The translations under genes and the position numbers were made by a program. A stretch of DNA of 64,000 nucleotides from Anticarsia gemmatalis. Lineage: Eukaryota > Arthropoda > Insecta > Lepidoptera > Erebidae. Position 1 is the stretch's first letter, and the number at the start of each line of letters is the position of its first letter. Shown piece after piece: positions 24,066 through 36,399 of this stretch. Below the pieces are notes generated by a model. That model saw nothing but the letters and a program-made list of their open reading frames with translations. It was not told the DNA's origin and ran no database searches. Location: the NCBI RefSeq assembly GCF_050436995.1, contig NC_134753.1:11470001-11534000 (forward strand), written 5' to 3'.

Positions 24066-24416
24066 TTGGATTACCATGCATGTTTATTTCATCAAAAGTG
24101 CATGAGTTTTCAGGCAAAAACTGGAGTATTATTGTTTTTTGATCTGAACTGTACAGTGAGATAGTGTTATAATGTGTCAATAATAAATGTATACTGAGAA
24201 TGGCCTTTTTGAAGGACATGAACAACATAACATTGGTGTCCTCGTAAGTTTTCACAAACAACCTCGAACTGACATTCTCATTATGTCATTACTACTATAA
24301 CGTTAACTACCATAATTACTTTGTCGTTAAAATCAAATAACGTAGACAAAACACAGCCCGTATTTATAAACAACTTCAGACCACACTGTGACCTAAAATA
24401 TTAATTTTTTAGATTA

Positions 24417-24570
24417 CTAGTTTCTGCCCGCGACTTCGTCTACGTGAAATGAGTTTTCGCAATACCAATTATGGTATTATGTGTGAATCCACATTATGAA
24501 CTATCTGTGTACCCAACAAAATGTAGGCGGAACCGATAGTGTAGGCCAAGGTTTACTAAATACGTCCCCG
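24417..24570 (-). mobile_element. Short Helitron, 3' part (minus)
   Basis: On the minus strand it ends ...GACGAAGTCGCGGGCAGAAACTAG followed by T, the usual Helitron 3' end with an adjacent T. The 5' start is not clear. Confidence 0.45.
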
Positions 24571-24607
24571 TTTCGCCATTTAAAATTTTAGTAAATTTTC
24601 TTTATCC

Positions 24608-24735
24608 TGTTACTATCCCACTCCTGGGCAAGGGTCTCCTTCCAAACGAGGAAGGGGCTAGACCTTTAGTCTACCACGCTGGCCAAGTGCGGCTTGGGGA
24701 CTTCCCTCAATAAATGTATTAAACAAATTAAGTGA
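24608..24735 (-). repeat. Tail fragment of the CCCACTGCTGGGCAA family
   Basis: CCCACTCCTGGGCAAGGGTC, GAGGAAGGGGCTAGACC, CCACGCTGGCCAAGTGCGG and AATGTATTAAACAAATT occur in family order; the CR1-like tail at 24754 follows almost directly. Confidence 0.6.
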
Positions 24736-24753
24736 AAGCTTAGTTTAATAGTC

Positions 24754-25336
24754 TATTACAGAATTGATGAGTATCTAAACGACAATAGCTCTTGGGATTA
24801 GTCGCTCGCTTGATTAGGATTCTTTGAAATTAGGGAACTTTGCTATAAATTGTATAAACTCAGTAGCAGTAGGTCTAAATATTGTAAAATATGGGCAATT
24901 AATGATGCAAATAGGTGATGTTACGTACAATTTGATGTTATTCATAAAACTGTCACTTTTTTCTTTTATAATGTTCACAACCAGTGTGCTCACTTGCTGC
25001 CCATATTCTTATTATCACATGCTAGTAGGTGCTCCCAACATACGGTATGATCAGAGACTAATAAATAACCTAGCTATGTTCATTTAACTTAATTGACGTT
25101 TAGTCTATATCGCTGATTGTTGGCAGCTCCTCGCATGATCAATTATTGTATCAACCACATTGTAAAACTTTTTGGCGATTGAAAAGAGTGGCCGTGAGTT
25201 TCTCGCTAGCTCTTCTCATAAGGCTCTACCCCCTTTCCGAGCTAGTGGTAGATTCAGTAATTGTAACGACTATCATAAGTGTCAATATTTGACCTAAATG
25301 AATAAATGATTTGATTTTGATTTTGATTTTGATTTC
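24754..25336 (+). mobile_element. CR1/Jockey-type LINE, 3' fragment
   Basis: It matches the last ~585 bp of the element at 29463-31790, beginning within the last codons of the reverse transcriptase frame and running through the 3'UTR to a GATTTTGATTTTGATTTT tail. By eye I find about four substitutions, so the two are about 99% identical. The 87-residue frame inside is 3'UTR and not a gene. Loss of the 5' part is the normal product of incomplete reverse transcription. Confidence 0.85.
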
Positions 25337-25435
25337 TGATGTTATAGACGAGAAGTGTATGGCAATGTCTCCTACATTGCCATACACTTTTTTATTACCC
25401 TTCTTTGGGCTATTAAGCAATAAATAAGAAAAGAC

Positions 25436-25495
25436 CAGTAGCACTTTGACTGATCCAGGAATCGAACCTGATACCTGGTCAGCAGTTGCTCTGAA
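25436..25495 (-). repeat. tRNA-derived SINE remnant
   Basis: GACCAGTAGCACTTTG followed by CCAGGAATCGAACCTGATACC is the inverted head-body junction of the third SINE family. Confidence 0.45.
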
Positions 25496-25910
25496 ATCGT
25501 TACTTCTAATTTATTTTTCCCTACTTTGCAACTACAGATCCTACAGAGCTAGTATGTTACCCTTCCGTGCAATTCGGTTCATCATCTAATTGTGCGTTTG
25601 ATCAAAGTAGGTGTGTGTCCCTCTTTTGATTAAAGCCATCTGTGGGGACGCTTGCAGTACTCACAATGACGAGGTGATTTCGTTAGATCATGTGATCAAG
25701 CCTACGATACACAGTCGTGATTTACTTTTGTCTAGGTGAATTGGGAGTTATATAATGTGTATGCAAAACTAATCCAATCAAATTTAATCAATTATTGCTC
25801 ACTTAGTTCTATATACAAAACAGTTTTATATGTATTGGGGTGGTGGCAAACTAAGAAGTGTTGTCTTATCGGTGTTATATAACAGTACATTCTCCACAGC
25901 CGGTACTATC

Positions 25911-25992
25911 GAGTATCGAAAGTTTGACATTTAAAATGTACCGCCAAAATAGTTCCTGCGACGCCCGCTAGAGGCGCTGATCAGATTTTCTA
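25911..25992 (+). repeat. Dispersed repeat family, copy 3
   Basis: Shares AGTATCGA-AGTTTGACAT, CCAAAATAGTTCCTGCGACG and CCCGCTAGAGGCGCTGATC with the other two copies. It is the shortest copy but the closest to the apparent consensus. Confidence 0.6.
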
Positions 25993-26397
25993 GATATCTC
26001 AGCGACTATGTTTACTGAACCAATATTCTTAAACCAATAATTCCATGAATCGCAACATTGTTTTATATCCTGTGCACTATCATTTAAGTAAGTGCACGTC
26101 ACATAATGAATACAAACGTTTCATTGTTACACAGGAAGTTTGTACTAAGTAATATTTAGTACAAGCACGCAGACTTATTTCGGTTATTCGGTAAAATCGT
26201 GTTTCCCTCTGAGAAATTAGTTGGGGTTTAAACTTGTTGGATTTGTATTTGTATAATTAGTATTCGGGATTTGTAGAAATATGAGATATTTTGTCTTTTA
26301 GATACGAAACTACTCAGAAGAGTTAAAATTAGTTAAACTTGACTAATTGGTAGATGTTGGAATATAAACAAATTTGTTTATATTAAATTGAATATAA

Positions 26398-26595
26398 TGT
26401 ACTAACTCTTGCCCGTGACTCCGTCTGCATGGACTATGGTGGTACATGGCCTATTAACGACATAGTTTCCGTATGTGGATTTCCAGAATAGACCTAACCA
26501 ATGTCCTCTATCGGGTCTCAAACTATTTTTGTACCAAATCGGTTTAATGGTTTAGGCATTAAGAAGGGATTTATAGAGATAATATTAGTCGAGAT
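26398..26595 (-). repeat. Decayed Helitron (minus)
   Basis: The minus strand begins ACTAATATTATCTCTATAAA, continues through CCGATTTGGTACAAAAATAG and ends GACGGAGTCACGGGCAAGAG. The CTAG end is mutated. Confidence 0.5.
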
Positions 26596-26599
26596 ACCG

Positions 26600-28500
26600 T
26601 CGACTTGTCAATCTGAAAATGCCTAAAAATAAAAACACAGCATACATTATAAAACTTATGCATAACTATAACTTTAGCAACTTATAAAAAAGCAATGAGC
26701 AATATTAATTTTATTTTTCCATAGCTCCGACAAATTAGCCACAGAATAAAAATCCGTGCGCTATTTAATTTTTATTCTAGAATAAAATAAAATTCCAATC
26801 TTTTATCTTCCATTAAACGATAAAACGAGAACAAAAGCCGTATAATATGAGAAAAAGACCTAATCAATCTGAGAGATGAAGCTTTTTACCTATAAAATTT
26901 CAATATCCCGGGTTTACGGCTAGACCGAAGAAACGGTATTCTCATTTCTAGTCAATGAAATTGCGTATAATTCCCTTGGAATCGAGCATCTCCTTTGTGC
27001 CGGGAACGAGTGAAAAGGACGGATAATGAGCTCGATATTCAGAGGTAATGACGGTGGAATAGTACCCTTAATACGAAATAGAAAAATGGGGTTTATGTCT
27101 TTAATAAACCATTATAATATTAGAAGTAAGCCTAAGGCAATTTCACCTATTATTTCATCACGCGAAATAATAATCAGAAAATTTTAAGTATTTTTCTATT
27201 CAGGTTAAACATTCATACGAATTTTATTTAAGTTAATATTAATAACTGAAAACCTAATGAGGAGAGCTAGCAAGGAGCTCACAAATATAAAGTATTGATT
27301 AATTCACAGTAATTGATAACAGTTTTTTACTTAATCCGGAGTTTGACTGCACATAAAATATAATAATAATTTGCCAATTAATGTTGTCTATTTATGTTAA
27401 CTCAGCCCTTTCTGTACATAACACAGTATCAGAGAATCAAAGGCAAAAGAAAAATCTGCTTAAGATTTAGGTACAGCTCTTTTGTAAAGTGAGTGAATTC
27501 CACTTACGCTTGTTTCCCTGGGGTGCGATTTATGTCTACAGCCTAACTCTTCAGAATCTCAATACTTTATTGAAACGGCAGCCTCAATACAATTGATATT
27601 TTGACATCAGTATCTACATTACATTGTTATAATTCTCGGTTCGACACGTCGATAGAAACGCTACCGTTCGCGTTGGATGTCTCTCTTGTAAATTCAATAC
27701 TATCTTACCCAGCGTGAAATTCAATGATATTTGAATATCGCTTCTGAAATGCTGACTGTTTTAGTACATGAAATGTATTTTGAGTAACCAGAGTAACTTA
27801 GATTAGAATATTCCTCTAGACTGATTTAAAGATAACTGGTAACAATTTGAGGAATACATACATCGAAACGATATATCAGAGGCTTGTACAAAACGTCCAA
27901 AATGTTATTTTAGATTAATTTTTGGCTTACATGTGCACAAAATTTGGGATATTTCATAGAGATAAGACAAAAAGCAGGAGTTGGTTTTATCGTAAACCAA
28001 GCAACATTGGATTTTTTTATTAGAGCCGAATTAACGACTTACTTACACAGGAATCAGACAAGTATTTCAACATGGACTACATTTTTGACGTGTTTTAAAA
28101 CAAAGCCGTTCATAATATTTAATCTTTTAAATTTATTTGCCGAAATTGCTTGACTCTGATCCATGCAACTGCACCTAGTCTCTACACATGAAAGTTACTC
28201 ATCACCCATTCTTCCTTCGTCAATATAAGTTCCACAAACTATAATCCTCGTACCAACCTTTTCCGTTTACTACGAGTACTTGTACCTACGTAATTCGTTT
28301 TCCCCAAGTAATATGTACCTGACCTATCGTAATGTTGATTTGCTAAGGCTTTCCACTTAACCCTGCATTGCCGTTTAGTTTATAGACTCGTATACGTGTT
28401 CATTACATTCCGGAGCGTCTTGGACTTGCTCCTTCCGTGTACTTTACTATTGCGTATATCTTGGCTAGATGTATTTATGTTTTGTGAGGTTTAGCTCAAA
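26600..28500. other. AT-rich intronic DNA
   Basis: No gene, RNA or clear mobile element seen. Confidence 0.35.
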
Positions 28501-28504
28501 GGTG

Positions 28505-28575
28505 GTGGTGTATACGAGAGCTGATTGCGAGGTCCCGTGTTCGGACTGCTATTGGTCTTTTCTAATTTATTTTAG
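28505..28575 (+). repeat. tRNA-derived SINE remnant
   Basis: GAGAGCTGATTGCGAGGTCC, CGTGTTCGGACTGCTATTGG match the third SINE family. The A-box part is decayed. Confidence 0.4.
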
Positions 28576-28599
28576 AATATACTCAATTTACTAAACTGC

Positions 28600-28830
28600 C
28601 TCTGTAGTGCGGTCCACAGTGTGTACGACTGCTGATTATGAGGTTCGATTACTGGATCGGACAAAAGATTATTGGTAATTTCTAATTACATGTATACCTA
28701 TATATGTATGTATCAGAGTATTCCCAACAACAGCCCGGAGTATGGTAGCGTGCCTGGTATATTGCAATAGGCTGAACCCCCATTACACGGAACTAAAATA
28801 CGCGTTTATTTTAACTTAACGTACTTTGCT
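28600..28830 (+). mobile_element. tRNA-derived SINE, third family
   Basis: CTGCCTCTGTAGTGCGGTCC and GAGGTTCGATTACTGG give the tRNA-like head. A body with AATAGGCTGAACCCCCATTA follows and is shared with the copy at 33250. Confidence 0.5.
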
Positions 28831-29462
28831 ATTTTAATTGCGAATTATGAGTTTTGTAAATTAGTATACGGCAGATTTTGTTAATTACTTTGTGATAATA
28901 CAGAATTGTAATATCATTACCTCTGGTTCATTCGTCAATAAATGCGCGGTAAATTCCAGGAGAGATAGAATGGCCAATAGATCACGAAACTTAACACGTA
29001 TAGCTGAAACTACAAAATTACTTTCTATTTTAGACAGTAGACATTAAGAAATAGATGCTAAAATTTTATTTCTACCAATAAGACACCATTTAAAGATCAG
29101 TAATTCATCTCGATACACGAACTTACTACCGTATACAATAGTATACATACAAGTGCATACCATCGTACAATGTCGGTGCAGTGAGTGCACTACGTTTCCG
29201 AAAGGCTGTCAGTCGAGCTGTTGCCACCGTCACTGCTGTCACCTGTCCCACCTTCACGCTCTCCGTACTATATTCAGTTATAGCCCATGCAGCTGTGTCC
29301 TGAAATCTGGTACATCACGCTAAAATCGTGTGCATTTGATTCTTTAAGTTGGCATTTTTATTATCTCGTAGAATGAGAAGAAATTTTACACCTTTAGGAT
29401 GATCTATGCAAACTTGTTTTTGAAAGAAGGCTTCTGAAATGGTTACCAGCTTGAAATTCTAA

Positions 29463-31253
29463 GATACGATCAAAACCACATGGAATATCATTAACAACGA
29501 AACAGGTCGTGCTATCCAGCGCGAAAATAATTTTGAACTGAAAGTAAATGACACGATTATCACCAACAACTTAGAGGTTGCTCAGACGTTCAATACTTTC
29601 TTCGCTGATATTCCCACAGCTACAACTAGCTCCTTGAATTCCTGTCCTGCCAAGGCAGAATGTTTACTTCGAAATAGTGTAGAAGAGTGTGGTAGTGTTT
29701 TTTTCTTCAAACATATCAACTCTAATGATGTAGTTAAGGCTTTTAGGTCGCTCAACTCCAAAAAAACACCTGACCTCTGGGGCATCTCTGTTAAATTAGT
29801 AGAAAGTATCATCCTGGAAATAGCCTCCCATTTGGCTTTAATATTTAATAGGTGCGTAGATGCTGGTGTGTTTCCGGACTTAATGAAACACAGTAAAGTA
29901 GTACCACTCTTTAAGAAGGGATCTAAGAGTGAGCCCAGCAATTTCAGGCCCATTTCCATCTTGCCTGCGGTTAGCAAAATCTTCGAAAAGGTCATATTAG
30001 AGCAGCTCGAAAGTCACTTTAACTCGAATCAGCTATTTCATGGTAAACAGTATGGTTTCACAAAGGGTAGGTCAACGATCGATGCAGGTATTTCGCTCGT
30101 CAAGCATATCTATGATGCTTGGGAGACATCCCAGGACGCCATTGGGGTGTTCTGCGATCTCTCCAAAGCATTTGACTGTGTCCAACATAATACGCTCCTT
30201 AGGAAACTAAACCACTATGGAATTAGGGATACAGCGCTCGATTTACTTGCGTCATATTTGAGTAATAGGATTCAACGAGTAGATATCAATGGTGTAAGGT
30301 CTTCAGGTTCAGCTGTTTCTCTCGGCGTGCCTCAGGGTTCGATACTCGGTCCGTTTCTTTTTCTCGTATATATAAACGATCTCCCCTTTCAGGTGCAGGA
30401 CTTATGTGATATTATATTATTTGCAGATGACACTTCACTCATTTTTAAAGTAGATCGTTCGAAGTCTTGTTTTATTGATATCAATAGTATTCTTGAACAG
30501 GTCCACAACTGGTTCACTTGTAATAATCTGTTATTAAATTCTGACAAAACTAAGTGCATTAGGTTCACTATGCCCAACGCGAGGAATTTAGGTACTAACA
30601 TGGTCGTAAATGGGCAAACTATCGATTTGGTAGATTCGGCAACTTTTTTAGGTATCAGTCTGGATAGCAAGCTCCAATGGGGCACTCAAATAGCGCATCT
30701 CTCGGGGAGACTCAGCTACGCCGCGTACGCAATCAGAAAAGTAAGACAGTTTGCTGGTGTGGATGCGGCAAGACTGGTTTACTTTAGTTATTTTCACAGC
30801 GTCATGTCTTACGGTATATTACTGTGGGGTAAGGCTGCTGATATAGATGTTATTTTTGTCCTTCAAAAAAGAGCTATCCGTGCAATTTATAGTTTAGGAG
30901 CGCGAGACTCCTTGAGAGAGCTTTTTGGGCAGATAGGGATACTGACGGTGTCATCACAGTATGTGCTTGCAAACTTGTTGTATATAAAACAAAATTTAGG
31001 GACTTTCGCAACAAATAGCGATAGACACAATTACAACACTAGAAACAGACACAAATTAGTAGGTCCCCATCATCGTTTACACAAGGTGCACAATTCGTTT
31101 GTAGGTCTCGGCATTCGTTTCTTCAACAAGCTTCCAAAGCACATCATGGATTTACCCCTGCCAAAATTCAAAGTTGCTGTTAAGGAACATCTCGTTAGGA
31201 AAGCTTATTACAGAATTGATGAGTATCTAAACGACAATAGCTCTTGGGATTAG
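29463..31253 (+). pseudogene. Reverse transcriptase ORF of a 5'-truncated CR1/Jockey-type LINE
   Basis: The frame is open for 596 codons from just after a TAA at 29460-29462 to a TAG at 31251-31253, with no convincing start codon. It encodes a non-LTR reverse transcriptase. Visible motifs are KKTPDLWGISVKLVES; SNFRPISILPAVSKIFEK; QYGFTKGRSTIDA; FCDLSKAFDCVQH (catalytic Asp); SLGVPQGSILGPFLF; and FADD at 30420-30431 (the catalytic Asp pair). The C-terminal HNYNTRNRHKL...GIRFFNKLP block is typical of CR1-like elements. The upstream endonuclease domain and ORF1 are missing, so the copy cannot move on its own even though the polymerase part is uninterrupted. It inserted in sense to the inferred host gene. 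Which CR1/Jockey clade it belongs to (a Zenon-like clade is my guess) needs a tree. Confidence 0.85.
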
Positions 31254-31790
31254 TCGCTCGCTTGATTAGGATTCTTTGAAATTAGGGAACTTTGCTATAA
31301 ATTGTATAAACTCAGTAGCAGTAGGTCTAAATATTGTAAAATATGGGCAATTAATGATGCAAATAGGTGATGTTACGTACAATTTGATGTTATTCATAAA
31401 ACTGTCACTTTTTTCTTTTATAATGTTCACAACCAGAGTGCTCACTAGCTGCCCATATTCTTATTATCACATGCTAGTAGGTGCTCCCAACATACGGTAT
31501 GATCAGAGACTAATAAATAACCTAGCTATGTTCATATAACTTAATTGACGTTTAGTCTATATCGCTGATTGTTGGCAGCTCCTCGCATGATCAATTATTG
31601 TATCAACCACATTGTAAAACTTTTTGGCGATTAAAAAGAGTGGCCGTGAGTTTCTCGCTAGCTCTTCTCATAAGGCTCTACCCCCTTTCCGAGCTAGTGG
31701 TAGATTCAGTAATTGTAACGACTATCATAAGTGTCAATATTTGACCTAAATGAATAAATGATTTGATTTTGATTTTGATTTTTTGATTTT
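31254..31790 (+). mobile_element. 3'UTR and GATTTT-repeat tail of the CR1-like LINE
   Basis: It continues from the reverse transcriptase stop codon and ends in GATTTTGATTTTGATTTTTT, a short tandem tail in place of poly(A). The last ~80 bp are shared with copies at 24754-25336 and 58205-58270. Confidence 0.8.
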
Positions 31791-31799
31791 AAGGTAATA

Positions 31800-32435
31800 T
31801 TGAAAGGCAAATTCATCTCCTATTTTAAGTTTTGCTTGTGACATAACGGAGTTCTCTTTACTGTATATATTTCTCGAGTTAGATCATAATAGTTTTGAAA
31901 TTGCTTGGTGTTTTGATTAAAATCACACTTGCTCAAATAATAGTTGACTGTTTGTTCAAAAAATTTGCTTCATCTCAATGGTGATTTGGATGTGTACCAT
32001 CCGTGGTACTTTAAGAACTTTTATATTAATAGCGGTAGATAATTAACCCTATTTTTTGTTTAAGAACACAACAGAGACAGAACTGTCATTTCTTCAATTT
32101 AATTTAACACTCAATGATATACAAGAATGCAATTGGCAGACATTAGTGGGTGCACCACGCATAGTTAGCATCGCTCGTCACGCGCCACACGACGTATCAC
32201 CGTCGTGGGTACGGCGAATTGACGCGATTACCATCGGCTCACTGCGATAAATACATGCAACGATTACTAACATGACACTTTATCGGCTAACTAGCTAGCA
32301 CTTACCCATGGCTTCTTCTAGATTCCTTTCTTTTGCCAGTAAGTTAAACATACGCATCACACCCATTATGCCCGAAAGTATAGGAGAATGAAGTGTATTG
32401 GGTGCAAACACGTTTGGCCATTAGCAATTTAAGTC
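31800..32435. other. Non-coding stretch with a GC-rich patch and hairpin
   Basis: No gene seen. At 32150-32250 a CpG-containing patch includes the hairpin CACGACG...CGTCGTG (32188-32207). Confidence 0.3.
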
Positions 32436-32439
32436 CCAT

Positions 32440-32535
32440 GTAATAGGGGCAAGCCTATTGCCACTTGCCAAATCGACATATGAATTAGAAAAGATCAATA
32501 GTACTTTGCTCGACCTGGGAATCAATCCCAATAAC
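32440..32535 (-). repeat. tRNA-derived SINE remnant
   Basis: The minus strand gives GGGATTGATTCCCAGGTCGAG then AAGTACTATTGATC and GGCTTGCCCCTATTACATGG, the third SINE family. Confidence 0.45.
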
Positions 32536-33249
32536 TTTAATTTATTTCTTGAACGAATGTAGCATCTTTATTTAAATTACCATTCTTGGCATTTTGGTTA
32601 GGATGCTTTAACTGCGTTGTCTATAACTTTACTACATGTACGAAATCCATAAAGCTTTTCCGTAGAGATTGCTATACATTTATCTTATTGAAAAATATCC
32701 ATTTATCATAGGGCGGAGCAATAAACCATTTTCAATCACTACTGTTTATTCTGTTTTAATGAATATTTATGTGACGATGCAAAATTTACGTTGCGAGTAA
32801 AAATCAAGTTCCTGCCATGTCAACAACTATCTGACACTTATTCGAGACCGCGGTTGCCCAGCAATGGGACATTGATAATAATATGTTAATTTACTTATTT
32901 TAGCAAATATTAACGCATTTCTAATTTTAGTATTTGAATTTTAATCACCCAGAAAAATTACGTTCCATTTTAATCTAAAAGAAACTATATTTTAAAGTGT
33001 TTCGTCATTCTTTGACGTCAAGTGAAACACTAGCGAAGCACTATCTAATCCAAGCTTAGCCACCAAGCACGTAGTTTTAAAAGAAACGCCTTGGGAATTA
33101 AAAAGAGTAAAACCTGAGAAAACTTACTCAACCAAGTTATTACGTAAGAAATAAAAATTTAATGCACTCGTAGTAAAACTTTACGGAGTATTTTATTGTT
33201 ACATTAGCTTGTTCGTAGTTTCATATGCGAAGAATTTCAGAAAAAAAAC

Positions 33250-33445
33250 AGCGTATGTGGTGCGGTCGGTATCCGACTGTTGACCGCGAAGTTTTCGATT
33301 CCCAGGTTAGACAAAGTGCTATTCATCTGTTTTTAATTACTTTTAAATCATTCTGAATTGTAATCCGAAGTCTAGTAACATGCATAAAGCAACAGGATCG
33401 CCCCCTATTACATAGGTCTAACATTGTTTAGCGAACTAAAGGTGT
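33250..33445 (+). mobile_element. tRNA-derived SINE, third family
   Basis: Contains ATGTGGTGCGGTCGGTATCC, TTCGATTCCCAGGTTAGAC, AAAGTGCTATTCATCTG and the body CGCCCCCTATTACATAGG. The order matches the inverted copy at 32440-32535. Confidence 0.55.
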
Positions 33446-33449
33446 GTTT

Positions 33450-35730
33450 TATACGCCATTCAGACATCATGATCTAGGTAAGTATAGATATTTGATTCCT
33501 TTCAATGATAATATAATTATAATCTTTAATCTTATCTCAATTGGTGCAGCGGTTTAACTCTATGAATGCAACATACAATTTTGATTATATTTTCTATGTT
33601 ATTACTCGTACGCTAGTATAAAATTCGTTTATGGATGAACAGTAGATTATAAGGCAAGTTTTTAAAAATCCTCTTGGTTTTTATTTTAGTTTTCTTCTAA
33701 AAGTTTTTACTTCTAACGACATCTTTTAGGACAAGTTTATTTCAAAATTTAAATATAATTTTACGTATGTACTATGACTAACAATAAAAAACGTCATATT
33801 TACCAAATAAGAACCACCTTCAATTGTAAATACCCCTGCGCAGGTTAGTTCTTCGCAAAAAAGCGTCACCATTTTTTTTATGAAATAAAAATCTCATTTA
33901 TAACAACAGGAGCAGCCGATTACAATTCACTTAGCTAGTACAATGAGAAAAAATATACAGAATGTCCTATATTTCTTGAAATTGCGACCGTCAAGACAAC
34001 GGATTTCTGAGATGAGTTTTAATCTCACGCGGGAAGCGACGGAAACTTAACATTTCTCTTTTATTTTTGCAAAAAAGGACAATGAAATCATTTAATCTGA
34101 ATATTTTATCTTTAAACATTGTTACCGTCAAAATGTGATCAATCTAACAATTGTGTAAACAAAGTAATGGCATCTTGATATTGAAACGATTATTATTACG
34201 ATTGAGAATCCTCATACCTTTCATAGTCATCGTTTTTTGTAGTACACTCGCTGAACAGCTCTGTTAGCTAATAAAAAAAGTGTAGATCTTCAAATAAAAT
34301 ATTAATTATGATCTTGGTTCTTTAAAACGCTTAGCTCTTAAAACATAACGAACAGAAAATGACAAATTAATGCAATGCAGTTGATTCAAACACTTTTGCT
34401 TGTCTATCACTTTCCATATTGCAACGAGATTAATATTTAATTATTCTTTAGAGTAAGGCAAGCTTAATCTGTTTTTTTTTTATATTTAGTGTCATGCGAA
34501 CCGCTTGTTAATAAAACCCTAACCGTTTACTCACAGCTCTATAAACTAGTCCTCAAAATTCATCACATTTGCCAAAACAACGGATAAAACAAATTACATT
34601 CAGCTCATGTATCGTATTAAGGATTCACACCGAGGCTCGTTCATTATTTAAATGATAATATCTAATTAACTCTAAAACTGTGAAATACGAGGATGCACGG
34701 TCACGTACTTGGGGGACGGATTAATGAGTGATAAAACCACTGTTAATGTGTATAGGGTACTTTAATATGTAGATAATATAATATGTTGGAATTATTGCGA
34801 TAGGAAATTTAGTGAAGTTACATTATTGCAATAGCCAGGTTAACACGTTATTTTCTATATCTCTATCCAGAACTACATTAAACTATCTATCTCTCGTATC
34901 GAGATTAACATTTAATTATTCTTTAAAGTTAGGCAAGCAAAATTACACTACACCAGGTTAGTGGTCAACCTAGTGTCAAAGTTGTTTAAGCCGCCCGAAA
35001 GGCCTTTGACATGGCTTAACGACTGTTATCTTAACATGAAACTAAAACTAGTAATATTAGGCATCAAGCTTTTCTTTTTGGTTCAGTGGAAGCGTATGAA
35101 ATGCATGAGATTCCAGGAGTGATTTCCGGGTTTGGCAGTGTTATTAGGATTTTACACTTGTGGTATGAATATTCCTAATAGCAGCATGCAGTGTCAGCGG
35201 TAAACATAGTTCTGAGGTATAATTTCCCGGCTTATTATCTGTGACAAATTATTATGACATGAGTATGGTACACTTGCGTGTTATCACAATAATTAATGGT
35301 TGTAATGAGCATTATTAAAATATAATAACAAATACTCAGTAGAAGAACAGCATCAGTCGAAACGACCATAAAGCCGCTTACGTTTTTTCCTCTAAAACTT
35401 TTATATAAGCCAAAAACGTAATATACTGGTACGGTGCATTTCACTGCACAAACACCTCGCTTTTTTAATAGGCACTGGAAAATTTAAATATTATGCAGCC
35501 AAAGCTTTTTAGGTCGGAATTTATTTTGCATTAATTTTTTCCTCTCCCCTGAATCTCTGCTATTAAGCGCTTCAGTCAGGTTAGCTCTAATTTTTAGACC
35601 ATTGAGGACCCATTAAAATGAGATCAATGGTTTTAGGGAACACTGTTCTGAAGTGAGACGTTTGTTTTGCTTAGAAGGTGTTTGTTATTATAAATAAATG
35701 TTGTTTGTTTTTTATCAGAAATATATTATC
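33450..35730. other. AT-rich intronic DNA
   Basis: No feature I can support. Confidence 0.35.
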
Positions 35731-35734
35731 CTCT

Positions 35735-35850
35735 CGAGCGCCCCAACGTCAAAATTCAAATATACCGTTAAGCGTCCGGGCCAAAAATGGCGCGCGAAAT
35801 TGAATTGGCGGTTGGCGTTTAAGCGCCGATTCCGTCATATTTTAATACTA
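35735..35850. promoter_or_regulatory. CpG-rich patch with an E2F-like site
   Basis: In an AT-rich background this ~115-bp patch contains GGCGCGCGAAA at 35789-35799 (TTTCGCGCGCC on the minus strand, an E2F-type motif) and repeated GGCG/GCGTT motifs. A regulatory role is an inference from the motif; it could also be an old repeat. Confidence 0.25.
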
Positions 35851-36324
35851 ACACCCTAGTCATACCTTATATATTTGAAATCTACATTAAATTTGCTATA
35901 GATTAAAAAAATAAACCACAAATAATATTTGATAGTGGTAGTACAATAGTCGGTTTAATCTAAATATTTTGTGCTTTAGGCATGTGTTTGAAGAAAGTCT
36001 AAAAAATATTTTTAGGCAAAAAAAATAATATGACGAAAGGTCTTATCGTGTAGTTAATGAATAATGACATTAAAATCCAACTGTAAAATATACTCAAATC
36101 TTTAAAATTAGTTAAAAAAAGGATTTACAATATTGGTGATAAAGGAACATGTCGTTGGGTCAGATGTTGTTTAAGGTGCTCTCTGGCCTATATCAACCAC
36201 TTATTCAAGTGTGTGCATTAGATCGTCGTCTCGTTTCATCAGCTTCAATGTCAAATATGTTTGAAAGGGATAAACATAGTTTTAGCATTTCTTTTTTACG
36301 TTTTTTAAATGCAAGATCGTTTTG

Positions 36325-36394
36325 CCGTGACACGGTGGCGGGGCGCTTGACGGGGGTAGAACATTCAACCGTGACACGGTGGCCGGGCGCTTGA
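36325..36394 (+). repeat. Two copies of a 26-bp GC-rich unit around a CCGTGACACGG palindrome
   Basis: Units at 36325-36350 and 36369-36394 read CCGTGACACGGTGGC(G/C)GGGC then GCTTGA. Each starts with a perfect 11-bp palindrome, CCGTG-A-CACGG. The GC content is far above that of the flanks. Function unknown; it might be a protein-binding dyad. Confidence 0.5.
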
Positions 36395-36399
36395 GAGGT

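Noticed and set aside
24824..25087. Identical 87-codon frames here and at 31276-31539
   Set aside because: They are the 3'UTR of the same LINE; the conservation reflects recent copying and not coding.
29582..29995. 137-codon minus-strand frame
   Set aside because: It is an antisense shadow of the reverse transcriptase frame.
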